The notes beneath the pieces are model-generated. The model searched no databases and was not told where the DNA came from. It was given only the letters and a program-made list of their open reading frames with translations. From Anisodus tanguticus (Eukaryota; Streptophyta; Magnoliopsida; Solanales; Solanaceae), in NCBI GenBank assembly GCA_034509755.1, contig CM067552.1, forward strand, positions 12,495,001-12,559,000: a stretch of DNA of 64,000 nt, in the 5' to 3' direction. A program made the position numbers and the translations under genes. Below, one piece after another: positions 47,485 through 58,379 of the stretch; positions within the stretch are counted from its first letter, which is position 1; every line of letters starts with the position of its first letter.

Positions 47485-49391
47485 CGCTAAAAATGTATAG
47501 AGCATAAGTTAGACTCCAAATCTAACGACTCAGTACAGGATCGACGACTGGCAGTTATCTTTCTAATAACAACCTTAAAGGATAAGTAGCCCAAAACATA
47601 TATACAAGGCTACAATATAAGTTAACAGACTAATAATAAGGTCGATAAGGCTATACATGATATATAGACATACAAACTCAAGTCAACAAGCCTCTAGGAT
47701 CATAACAACTGTAACATGGTCGGGACAGGGCCTCGACCTACCTATCTGCTATATATACATATTATATAGCTAAAACATCTGACTCAGTAGCTCTGGGAGA
47801 AGCGAAGCTTACCAACCAACCGCTGAACTAAACAAGCTCCTATGGGAGAGGCCTGTCTAGGCATCTACCTAAACGTGCAACATAAAATGCAGAGCCCCCG
47901 GAAAAAAGGATGTCGGTACGAATAAATTGTACTGGTGTGTAAGGCATGAATATCAACATGAGAGATATAAGATGTAAACAGGGCATAAGAAACAACCTAA
48001 TAACATGGATGCCACACATGGCAAACAATATAAACTCTAAAACCTTACTGAACCTCATTTGCATATATAGATATCCATCATCCACCAATTATAGCTAGGT
48101 AATGTTCATGTATATGTAAATGTCCATCACCCAACTGATTATAGCTTGGTGGTGTTCTTATATGTATAGATGTTTGTCGCCCAACCAGTAGTGTTTATCA
48201 ATCAATGCATATATGCCACATAAGGGCCATCGCCCACCAATCATAACTTGGTGGTGTTCATAACTCATATACATATATATAGAGAGCACTCATGGATTTC
48301 ATATATACAAGACTCTTTATTTTACCTTTATACGACTTTTGGATGACTTTATGTATGGTACTCTCGACTCTCTTCTTTTAAAAAGGGATAAGATATATGA
48401 CAAGTTCAGAACACCAATCAATGGATCATCACATGATAAGAGATGGTTATATAACATGAAAATACTCTCGACAAGGGACAACCAATAGCAAGAATAGAAT
48501 GTTTCACTTATGTATTTCTTTTGGAAATTATTGTATGCTTAAAAGAAAATTATTGTATGCTTGGATTCATGCCAAGAAAGAAAGGAGGGATAACCATTAC
48601 ATATATCATTTTGTCTTAGTTAATAATGGTCCCACGAGTTCCACCCCACACTATGAATAATAATCTACATTACAGAAATAACTTAGATCATAATCGAATC
48701 AATAAACCAAGAATTGGATCACTACAACATTTTGTCAAACACCTAGAGTGCATAAAGCACCATATCCTTCAACAATGGAAGTCCCACACCTAGAATCCCT
48801 ATCCTTGTCGATAAAAGCTTTTATCGTCATATTTAAGTATAAAATGATATTTTACAGCTCCAACAAGTCCAACCATCCACCTGATACTCCCCAAGCTTCA
48901 CATCACCTAAAAACAACCCATAACTTCACTTGGACAGATTCAAAATGTGAACTCATGGATTCCACACCATCAATGCTCACACGAACTTACAACTAACATG
49001 AGAGGTGAAACTTAATTTGGCGGTGAAGCTAAGAGGTGAAACGTGTGAAGCTAAGAGGTGAAGCAAGTAGGTCAAGCTAATAGGTCACTTTCTTTGTGCA
49101 ATACTTCAGTTTTTTAAAATCTGATTCACCTTAGCTTTTTATTAACACTTATGTACACTTGAAATCTTGGTCTTCAGGATCAAATACAATCTTGTTCTCC
49201 TGAGTTCAGATAGATTCTCAGATGTCAAGTTAGTTGTATTTTGCTCGATGGTACGGGGTGATACATTTAGCTACGTCGCACCTCTTTAAAATTATTTTAA
49301 ATTATCCTTATCCTTGTGTAATGTATTAAACTTCCCAAATCACTTAGGTTTATCAACGGCGTTTCTTGACATAAAACCACGGGGTGTAACA
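47485..49391 (-). repeat. LTR and leader of gypsy D
   Basis: On the minus strand the LTR starts TGTTACACCCC at 49391 and extends toward gag at 47484. The LTR 3' end and the primer site are not recognisable, so the left limit is open. Inside are ttggtggtgttc-type tandem repeats (48066-48262) and a 21-bp repeat (49023-49061, gtgaagctaagaggtgaa twice). Confidence 0.6.
48066..48262. repeat. Imperfect tandem repeats of about 60-65 bp in LTR D
   Basis: Units carry a ccatc(g/a)ccca(a/c) word, then tnatagcttggtggtgttc, then a tatatg-rich spacer. At least three diverged units are visible. Confidence 0.6.
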
Positions 49392-49604
49392 TCCTTCACC
49401 CTTAAGAACATTCGTCCTCAAAGATTGGGGCAATGTATCGGAGAAATCTAACTCTTGGGATTTTATGGAAATTTCGTCAAAGTTTCCTCTATAAATAGGA
49501 CTATCTAAATTTCATGACGCAGCCAGAAAATAGAATAGATGCCTCACAGGGCCATATAATATAATATATAACATCACATTAGCGCCACACGACCATCTAC
49601 CAGC
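49392..49604 (-). other. Pol tail next to LTR D and adjoining repeat DNA
   Basis: On the minus strand 49430-49392 reads TTTGAGGACGAATGTTC and onward, the usual sequence just before a 3' LTR of this gypsy group. The rest (to 49604) looks like other LTR sequence without a gene. Confidence 0.5.
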
Positions 49605-49834
49605 AAAAGATCCATATGATAGGCTACGACTCACCTCAATTGTGTGAACTTGTGGTCTAGGTTGCGTCTATTGCATTCTTGCTATGATCATCACCTTCAA
49701 ATTGCAGAGGTTAACAATCAAAAGATCTATATGATAGGCTACGAATCACCTAAATTGTGTGAATTGTGGTTTGGGCTGCGTCTATTGCATTCTTGCTATG
49801 ATCATCACTTTCAAATTTCAGAGGTTAACACAAC
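49605..49834. repeat. Tandem duplication, period 115 bp
   Basis: The block from aaaagatc(c/t)atatgatagg to cagaggttaaca occurs at 49605 and 49720. The two copies differ at a handful of bases. Confidence 0.9.
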
Positions 49835-50911
49835 CTCCGCAAATTGCATTAAATTTCAGCATTTAGGCTACCCACTCTAAATTTAATACAACTTATGAAC
49901 GCTTTTAACCCCCGTATATAACTTTTCACATCTTTTATTTTGGTTGTTTTTTTTCCTTTTCCTCTAATTCTAATAGGCTGCTTTCCCTTTCACAAATCCT
50001 TTGTTATCACTGAATCTTTGGATGCACTGAAATCTTCCATTGACAACGGAGAGAAAGTCGGTGTACGATCTATTAGATCTGGCCATCTAGTAAATTTGTT
50101 CTACTTTATTCGTTCGATTTCACTGTAAATTCATCTCTTTTGTTGTGTTGTAGTTCTTTAATTTTTCATTCAACGCTGCTGCTACTGCAATCGCTTCGGT
50201 TAAAAATCGTGACCCTCAAGTTTCAATTCAGGTATATTCACTTCGATTTGAATTCGATTAAAGACTTTTTCTTTTTGGTTTTATAGGTCGTTTTGTGTTT
50301 CACTTCGGTTGAAAATTGTGTTTCTCAAGCTTTGGTTCAAGTAAAATTCACTTTGATTTGAATTTGGTTACAGTCGTATTGGAATATATAGATTGTTTTG
50401 TATTTATCTTCGACTTGATCATTTATTTTGGAAATTTAAAAATCATTTTTTTTTTGGCTGTGATGGTGGGAGACTACTGTTTATATATCAATTATGCTTC
50501 TGAGTTTCATTTCCTATTATTTTATTTCAGGTTTATCTCATCTTAGCAGTTTATATTCTTGTCTTGTTGCTTGGTAATTGCATTACTACAATGTCAATCG
50601 CAGGTGGATAAAAAAAGATTAATGTAAGGTAAGATTTTAATTCTTATTTTTTTCATCTGATTGATAAAATCCAAAGAATGGGGTTCTGAAATAAGTTACT
50701 ATTCATGGGATTAGCTTTGTATGGAGAGTTTAGATGACTAATCCATCTAACTTATATAGTACTAGCTGTAAATCAGATGTAAAGTATGAGGGTATGTGGT
50801 TTATGGTTAGTCTGCAATATTTCTCCACATGTTGTAATTCCTATATAGGAGTTGCTCAGTGAACTGCAAATTTGCAGTGTCGATGAAATATGCCCTTTGA
50901 ATCATAGTTAT
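49835..50911 (+). other. Non-LTR DNA with gene-like fragments
   Basis: It has T-rich runs, possible splice sites (gttgtgttgtag at 50144-50155 and caattcaggta near 50225-50235) and a 62-codon frame at 49940-50128 with a hydrophobic start. I do not recognise any protein. It may be a decayed 5' gene region or promoter sequence. Confidence 0.25.
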
Positions 50912-51845
50912 TGTAACGACCGTTCGGCCGTTTTGGTGTTTTTGCTTATTTTCCTACAAATATCCTTTCCTCTAGTCTCGTTATGGTGATTTTATTATGC
51001 GGGAATGGGTGGCATGATTCCCGAGGCAATCAGATGAGAATAACGGGAGAAAATCTAAGTTTTGAGTTTTGGATGTTAATGTTTGGAAAGTTTGACTAGC
51101 AATTGACTTTTGAGTAAATGCGTCCGGAACCGAACTCCGATAGTTCCATTAGCTCCGGAGCATGATTTGTGACTTAGGTGGACTATTGGAACGGATTTCG
51201 GGTGTTATGAAATAAACTTAAGTTGACTAAAGTCAGTATTGAGGGCATTTGATTTTTTTTTGAGGTTTTATTGATTCCATCAGGTCCGGAATGTCGAATA
51301 TGGTATAGTTGAGCTGTTGGTTTAGTTTCTGAGGCACTCTGGAGCATTTCAAGTGTTTAGTTGAAATTCTAGCTTTAAGAGCCTTAAAGTGTGCATTGGT
51401 AGAACATTTAGTTAACATGACCTCGTATGACGATTCTAAGTGAAAGAGTGAGTTCGTAGCGTATTTTATAACTAAAATGCATATTTGGTTTGTATCCGGG
51501 GGATTCTGAATAAATCTCAAAATTTCGGGGTGGAATAACAAAAAACCAGATTTTTCTGGTTTTCAGTTTTTGGTGTGCTTCTTCGCATTCGCGAGGAAGC
51601 CACGCATTCTCAATCACCAGTGGACCAGAGAGATTCGCGTTCGCGAGGGCCTTCTTGCATTCACGTAATGAAGATTGGGGTATGTGCCAGGTTGATCGAC
51701 CAACGCACTCGTGATGGTCTCGTGCGTTCGCGAGGCATTCAGCTCTCGCATTCACGAGGTTATGTCGCGTTCGCGAAGAGTAAATGAAGCTTGAGCAGAT
51801 TTTAAAACCCCAAACTGTGAATTGACCCTTCATTCACTAAAATAT
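50912..51845 (+). repeat. 5' part of a B-type gypsy LTR
   Basis: It starts TGTAACGACC at 50912 and follows the same order as LTR B2 from 35659 (ttatggtgat, aatcagatgagaataac, ggtggact, tttggtttgta). It then carries a strong array of tcgcattcgcgagg words (51570-51785) and stops near 51845. Only this LTR part is present. Confidence 0.75.
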
Positions 51846-52547
51846 CTCTTGGGAGCAGATTTCCTTCTCTGCGATTTATTCTTTCTTCTATCTTTCAAAA
51901 TTTATATTCTGAGAGTTATAGGTTTTGTATCCTAGAAGGTTAATTCCTTAGTGAACATTTTACACCTGAGAGTGAGGAATTAATACCTTAAAAATAACAT
52001 AATTTTTCGGTGTGACTAACCTATCTTTAAATCCATTACCCTATTATACAACACATATACGGTCAAGCGACAAATTAAGATCAATTGGAAATTACAAATC
52101 ATTTATAGTAGGTAAACATTTATGCGTAGAAAGTTATAAATAAAACAATAATTAATATTACACAATAAATAAAGAAATACTAATAAATAAGAGGATCATT
52201 GTATTTATACGTCTTTAAATGTGTAATCGCTTCACATGTCCACCTCAAACCACATCATAGTTGGAAAGAATCACATTGTTTTCTCCTAAAATAGAAAACC
52301 CTAGAGCGTCATTCTACACGCCATCAACATCTTCTTCTGGGCTGTATTAGCTATTTTGTCAACAACATTATTTTAAAAAATACTCTTCCTTGTTCTGATC
52401 AATAGTTAATATCAACCATACCGACTTTATGTCATTATTACCTTTAAATAAGACATTATATACAAGCACCTCTATTGAAACCACCCTCCTCTTATACATG
52501 TGATATATCCATTGAAGAAAAACGTGACTAGTCGTGCTCAATAAAAA
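51846..52547 (+). other. Upstream region of the RNase III gene
   Basis: This AT-rich DNA has no long frame. A TATATA box lies at 52457-52462, about 85 bp before the start codon, with an A-rich context at the ATG (aaaaatgg). It is a plausible plant core promoter. Confidence 0.4.
52457..52462 (+). promoter_or_regulatory. TATA box of the RNase III gene
   Basis: TATATA within acattatatacaagc lies about 85 bp before ATG 52548. A start site near 52490 would give a leader of about 60 bases. Confidence 0.4.
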
Positions 52548-55500
52548 ATGGACACAGACTACAATTTGAATTGTCTCCTCGGCTCAATGGAAATACAACC
52601 ACGTTCTACACTTCAACAAGACAAAGATCAAGTCCATCAAGATCGATCGATCAAAGAAAACGAGGAAACTCTTGAATGGGAGAAATATGTGGAAGAAGTA
52701 CAAGATATTATAGGGTACAAATTCAAGGACCCTAGCTTGTTATATCAAGCTTTTACTCATTCTTTTTCCCAATCAGAGAAATTTGAATCATACGAAAGGC
52801 TTGAATATATCGGTGACTCGGTGCTAAATTTGCTAATAGCAAAGAAACATTATTTTTTACACCCTGATTTGCCTCCGGGAAAGTTGACGCGGCTACGAGC
52901 GACCAACGTTGATACAGAAAAACTCGCAAGGGTAGCCGTCAAATATGACTTCCATAAGTATTTACGGCACAACAAACCTCTACTTAAGGGACAAGTAAGT
53001 GACAATAAAAATTAATGGTTGTTTTATTTGGCCTGTGTTGCTCTTTGATGTTTAGTTGTTCTCCTTTCGTTGTTCCAAAATTTTGTAAGAAAAAAAAAGT
53101 AGGAAAACAGATTGAAAATTAAGATCGAGTAGGTGAGTAGTAGACCTATTACTCCCTCCGTCCCAACTTTTGTGGTTCTAGTTAATTCAGACAATAAATC
53201 TTTGAGTTTTGTGAAATAAAATGTATATATCTGTAAACTATAAAAAATATCATAAATTATATTAATTAACAATTCAAAATATTTAAAAGGTTATAAAAAA
53301 TTTCGGTCAAAGAAATATTTATATGAAATTCGAAATGTGTCATATAAATTGAGATGGAAGGAATAATGAATAATGAAAATATTTGTTTTTTAAGAAATTT
53401 ACTCTACCATAATTATGAAAAAAGGTATTTAAATGCATTTATATTTGTGACCGATCAAAAGGCAACTTTTTATTTTATGTTTTTTGGTGGAGATGCGTGG
53501 GTAAGAAATTAAGGAAAGAGGGGTTGAAAGTTGAATATTAATTATATCTTTTAGTTTGTCAGGTAACAATTCTACCATTGAGTTACTAAGGTGATGTTTA
53601 GCAATAATTCTGAAAATTGATTTGGGGTAATAAACTTTGTGAACATAATCCTGTTAAACATTATTAGGGTTTCTTTTTGGCATTGTTTCCAAGAAGTGTT
53701 TAATACTAAACTCCAGAAGTAAATCTGGGTTTATCTGGTCCATAGATTAATAGTCTGTTTAAGCCCAAAATGTTTTTATTTTATTTTTGAAAAGATGTTT
53801 ATTTTAGAGAGTTATGATGTTTGATCAAGTTTTTAGGAAAAATAAGTGTTTTTAACTAGTAAAAGAAGTTTACAAAGATGAAAAAATAGTTTTTCCCATA
53901 AACATTTTTTGTACCTCCGCCAAACATAAATTGTTTTCCTAATATTAGTAAAAGTATTTTTCAAATTATTTATCAAATACAAATTGTTATTCTCCAGAAA
54001 TACTTTTTCGAAAAGTACTAATAAAAATATAACTAAGCAGATATGTAGGTGTTGGTAGATCAACTCTAAGGTACTGACAAAGAGAGTAACAACGCGGATT
54101 TAAATGAAAAAGAAGAACCACAGAGAAGGGGTTGGGCTAGTCAGAATCGGTCAATGTATCTGTTGTATACATGATTCAAAGGATTCACCAGCTAAAGGGC
54201 AATTAGCGTAGACATCAAGTAAGGGCTCGTAGGCTACTCATGCCAAATGAACATCCGATTTTTTTCAGGGGGAAGAGAATAGCTCTAGGTCAAGCCTCTT
54301 ATTCTATTTATTCTATTGGGTATACCCGTCGGGCAGGTAAGCGAGACATAAGTCTCATTGTTCATGGTGTTGCAATGAATTCATTGGATGATAATGGCGT
54401 ATAAAGATTTTCTTTCTACGCCACTGCTCGCTTTATTAAAGGTGATGAGGTGGACAATTCCTTACTCCAGCTTCAAAGGAGCATCTTTGCATGAATCAAT
54501 ACTAACTCCTCAGTCAGCTGACCTTCGATTTCGGAGATCTCTTATTAGTTTAATAGTTTATCCAAGAGTTACTCAATGAATCGGTTGATTGGAATTGCGG
54601 GATGGATAGATGTTACAGACTGTCCCCTCTCTCCATAGCTCTACTTACTGGCTGGGTGCAGATAAGACTGTAATAATAACAAAGCCAGATAGAGATACTG
54701 TTCGTTCAGAATTGATTCAGATGGCGAGGACCCACGCAAAAAGGACTGTTTGACCCAGACCATGGCCAGGTGAACGGGGCTCCCAGGCCGGGACGTCTAG
54801 CATAATAATTTATAAAAGGCGGAATTGGACAACTTCTTTGGCTTTATTGAGGCTTTTGTAGTGTGTCCTCTCTACAATAGAGAAAGCCTTCTTACCCTAT
54901 AAGGATAGACATAATGCTTTAACCTTAAGGGAAAAGCCTTCCATTTCCGTCAAATGACCCGGCCTCCCCTGGCTCTTCCGGATGCTATAACTGACTCCAT
55001 TGAGTCCGCTATGAACAATCCATCCTTTTCTGGATTATTGCCGATGTAATCATAAAAAGTGAATTTTTCAGGGACCGGATAAACTTTGATTTTCGTGCAA
55101 GGGAAAAACTTCCCATTTTTTACCAACACCCGGGGGCGGAGGTAGAGGGATGCAAGAATGTTCAATTGAATTCTATTCATTGAAAAATTAGACTACGTAA
55201 AAAAAAGATAAAAATATATTTTTTATATATATAAGTTATTGAATCTTTTTAGCATCAGAATTTTTTTTAAATCTCATTTAAATTCCTGACTTCGCCGCTG
55301 GTAACGGCCGTGCCTTGTTGGATTAAACTTTAATGACCTCAAATGTGTTTAATGCCAATGGTGCGTGTATTTTACCATCCAGTTTTTAGTAATCCACGTA
55401 CGCGGTTACTTCCTGGATGACCTTGAACTATTGTGAGAAACCTGCCGACTAGTGTAGTGCCTTTATGACACAATTAAAAAATGATGTCCTCATCCACTGT

Positions 55501-57120
55501 CCAAGTTTTTAAATATTAGTAGTAACTTGCTAGTCACTAAATTAATAATATCACAAAATACACATTGTTTCCTCTCATTCACCACAATCTTTTCTTCTTA
55601 TTCTTTTCCAAAAAATCCTCTTTGAAGTGGGACGGATTTGGCAATGACCCCAACCAGTTTATTAATCACCAACAAAGGAGTACATAAGAGTGGGGACATA
55701 AAGCAAAACCTTGTTGAACTAGATGGGGAGCAAACATGCTCATCATTTTACATTTGTGATGAAGATCACTGTAGTTAGCTATACACCTACTTACTGTGCT
55801 AGGCTTGGAATATTTAAATGAGGAAGACTCCTCCTTTACAATGAAAGCTTTCAAAAAAGGACCTCGAGTAACAGAGCTTAAGGGCTTAACCATTGTCAAT
55901 TCACATCTTCTATTATACAAGTTCAGGGGACAGATTTAGTACAATGTTTACGGATTCATATGAACTCAATAATTTTTATCTAGCTAAAGTATTTGTATTA
56001 CAAAAGTTATTAAATGTAAAAAAGTATTTAGCTCGAAATTCAGTTCATTCATCCGGTTATTATTATGTATTAACATAAGATTGTATTTAAATCTTTAGTT
56101 CGTGTTTCTATACAGCCTGCCACTTTATATTCCTAAATGGTGTGTTGATTTAATTCACCATTTAAAGTCAGATGGCATAAAGTAGTGTCATGACTCACGT
56201 CACTACTAGAAACAATGTCTTTTTCCATCGATGAATCAGTGGAAAACGCATGTGAAAACAAAAATATAATTTTTTCACCTGATTTTCATTGAATTAGTTA
56301 CCGTGAAAACACATCGTAGGAAACATGTTCTTATTGAAACGCTGAAAACTTCTTGATTTTTTCGTGTGAAAACACTATTGCTTTTTCTTTTATCACTTAT
56401 TCAATCAATTTGTATTACTGAATTTATTAAATGTACAAAAGTATTTAGCTCGAAATTCATTTCATATTTCGTCATTATTGTATATTAACATAAGATCGAT
56501 GTAGGAACCCATAAATTTAAATCTTGAATTCATATTTCTATGCAACCTGCCACTTCATATTCCTAAATGATGTGTTGATTTAATTCACCATTTAAAGTTG
56601 GACGGTATAAAGTAGTGTCACGACTCACGTCACTATTAGAAACAAAGTCTTTTTGTACTGATGAATCAATGGGAAATTTGTGTGAAAAATATAATTTTTC
56701 ACCTGATTTTCATCGAATCAACTACCGTGAAAACACATCGTGGGAAACATGTTCTCATTGAAACGCTGGAAAATTTCTTGATTTTTTTGTGTGAAAACAC
56801 TATTACTTTTTCTTTTCTCACTGATTCAAATAAAATATATGTGAGAATAGCCGCTGAATTTTCAGTAAAATAATAGTGATTTTCTAGTAGTAGGGGTACA
56901 TTGGTTGTTAAACGTGTACATCAACTAGTGGTTGATATATATAGTTTTGATAACAAACTTGTTGTTTCTTCAGGTAGAAGAATTCAAAGATGCAACTCTT
57001 GAGTACCCTTTGCATTCAACTGGCCTTATTGATCCCCCAAAGGTGCTGGCTGATGTAGTGGAATCTCTCATCGGTGCCATTTATATTGACTGCAATTTCT
57101 CCATGGATACAACTTGGCAG
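52548..57120 (+). CDS. RNase III-domain protein (RNase III-like), two exons visible, 3' end not found
   Basis: Exon 1 is 52548-52994 (149 codons, donor CAA|GTAAGT). Exon 2 is 56974-57120 (49 codons, acceptor TTTCTTCAG, donor CAG|GTGCAT). The phase is 0 at both junctions. After a 45-residue polar leader come YKFKDPSLLYQAFTHSF (helix 1), the RNase III signature ERLEYIGDSVL (about residue 85) with its Glu and Asp, RLRATNVDTEKLARVAV, and in exon 2 VLADVVESLIGAIYID, which holds the second catalytic Asp and Glu. The domain would cleave double-stranded RNA with metal ions. No double-stranded-RNA-binding domain is visible. It resembles plant RNase III-like proteins; which member is unclear. No later exon is seen before 58379. 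Read-through of the second donor would end after 29 codons, giving about 227 residues. Frames are intact, so I call it a gene, possibly truncated. Confidence 0.75.
53152..53363. mobile_element. Stowaway-like MITE, 212 bp, in intron 1
   Basis: The left end is ctccctccgtcccaa and the inverted right end is ttccttccatctcaa. TA flanks lie at 53150-53151 and 53364-53365. It has the common plant Stowaway terminus. Confidence 0.8.
53364..54061 (+). other. AT-rich intron sequence
   Basis: It is T-rich intronic DNA without a convincing frame or repeat. A Lys/Phe-rich minus-strand frame here is only a result of composition. Confidence 0.5.
54062..55130. other. Organelle-like insert (probable mitochondrial DNA fragment) in intron 1
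   Basis: Base composition changes sharply: GC is near 45 percent against about 30 percent on both sides. Phrases such as ccaggccgggacgtctagc, gggtatacccgtcgggcaggtaagc and tcaaatgacccggcctcccc look like plant mitochondrial non-coding DNA. The assignment rests on composition and style and has not been matched. A 76-codon minus frame (55180-54950, FPCTKIKVYPVPEKFTFYDYIG) is unusually protein-like. No complete organelle gene is recognised. Confidence 0.4.
55131..55303. mobile_element. Short inverted-repeat element, about 170 bp
   Basis: The left end gggggcggaggtag pairs imperfectly with the right end ctgacttcgccgctgg. The interior is AT-rich. The ends resemble those of hAT-derived MITEs. It lies at the edge of the organelle-like insert. 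Confidence 0.4.
55304..55991 (+). other. Intron 1 sequence without recognised features
   Basis: A minus-strand frame of 84 codons (55920-55666, starting MYNRRCELTMVKPLSS) is open but not recognised. It includes a stretch with SRCIANYSDLHHKC. It could be a fragment of an unrelated reverse-oriented sequence or chance. Confidence 0.3.
55992..56830. repeat. Tandem duplication, period 416 bp, in intron 1
   Basis: tttgtattac begins copies at 55992 and 56408. Both contain agtatttagctcgaaattca, cctgccactt(t/c)atattcctaaat, the cgtcacta start of a MITE, and cacctgattttcat. The copies have small indels. Confidence 0.85.
56201..56400. mobile_element. CACTA-type MITE, truncated copy
   Basis: It begins CACTACTAGAAAC at 56201 and matches the 56631 copy inward, but loses its right end where the 416-bp duplication joins. 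Confidence 0.55.
56631..56892. mobile_element. CACTA-type MITE, 262 bp
   Basis: The left end is cactattagaaac and the right end tttctagtagta, so the inverted termini are those of CACTA elements. The interior has gaatca and gaaaacac words. It has no gene. The 3-bp target duplication is not clear. Confidence 0.6.
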
Positions 57121-57374
57121 GTGCATTATTGCTTCACTTTGCATGTTTACATTTATTTGCGGATTAACTACCTAGCTAGGGACAATATAGTATTGTGCGC
57201 TTTACTATAAAAAATAGTTGGTTGTGCTTCACTTCTCGCATTTTCTTTCAATCCACATGGATTTTGTCACTTTTGCATTTTGCACTTTTGAAAACTATGA
57301 TACACATACATATATACCAAGTTAAAATCTACGGTAACAAAACTAGCCGTTCCTCTGTCTCATTTTATGTTAAG

Positions 57375-57631
57375 CAATACTAGAAATAGAGGTTTTTTCC
57401 ATCAATATTCAGTGGGAATTTTGTGCTATAGAATATGATTTTTTCACCTCATTCCTACCGAATCAGTTCACTAGGAAAACGCATGATGGAAAACATGTTC
57501 CCATTGAAACGTTGGGAAACTTTTTAATTTTTCCGTGTGAAAACACTACTATTTAGGTATTTCCTACAGACATTCAGTGTAAAATAGCTACTGAACATTT
57601 TTTACTGGAAAATAGAGATTTTTTAGTAGTG
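57375..57631. mobile_element. CACTA-type MITE, 257 bp
   Basis: The left end caatactagaaat and right end tttttagtagtg are drifted forms of the same termini. The interior (cacctcattcctaccgaatca, gggaaact) is clearly related to the two intron copies. Confidence 0.6.
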
Positions 57632-58379
57632 AATATGTTACTATTTGGGGAGTCAAATAGTTTTTTAAATATATATTTTTTAAATTTATAGTAAATGTTA
57701 AACAAAGCAATATACCCGTGATATACACCCAATAGTGAATATGTTACTATTTGCTGGAACTTCCCTTGATTATTTTCATTAATTGAAAAGGTATATATAC
57801 AAGTTACAAAATAGGAGAATCCTATTCCTATTCTATTCCTAAAATCTTATTCTACCATAATTCTAACTCTACAATTATGGTAAGTGTATAATCCTAATTT
57901 AGGTAACAAATACACTACAATATACTACAAATATACTTTCCTAATATACAATATTCTTACACTGCCTACTTCTTTGGAGGCTGTATCTTGTCTTGTCTTC
58001 TTTGGAAAGCCCACTCCTTAGAAATATTGAAAGAAATAATCCCCTTGATTATTTTCATTAATTGAAAATGTATATATACAAGTTACAAAATAGGAGAATC
58101 CTATTCCTATTCTATTCCTAAAATTTTATTCTACCATAATTCTAACTCTACAATTATGGTAAGTGTATAATCCTAATTTAGGTAACAAATACACTACAAT
58201 ATACTACAAATATACTTTCCTAATATACAATATTCTTACACACCTCTTTCTTTGGAACTTGTACCGTCTTTGCGCACTGAGGGCCGCTGGAAAGCCCATG
58301 CCGAAATACCACTGCATTGCCCGTGATATACACTGTTGTATATTGGGTGTATATCACGGGTATATTGCTCTGTTTAACA
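57632..58379 (-). repeat. Rearranged 3' LTR of copia G
   Basis: On the minus strand the LTR starts TGTTAAACAGAGC at 58379, next to a purine tract (GCGGGGGT) at the end of pol. Its first 39 bp recur inverted at 57696-57734. A 200-bp block occurs twice in direct order, at 57763-57962 and 58042-58241. A palindromic pair cccgtgatatacac/gtgtatatcacggg (58310 and 58347) lies in the U3. Confidence 0.7.

Noticed and set aside
48066..48262. Repeats with spacers, considered as a CRISPR-like array
   Set aside because: Units are diverged, irregular and within a plant LTR; CRISPR arrays do not occur in plant nuclear DNA.
54388..54579. 63-codon frame in the organelle-like insert
   Set aside because: No recognisable organelle protein; probably non-coding organelle DNA.
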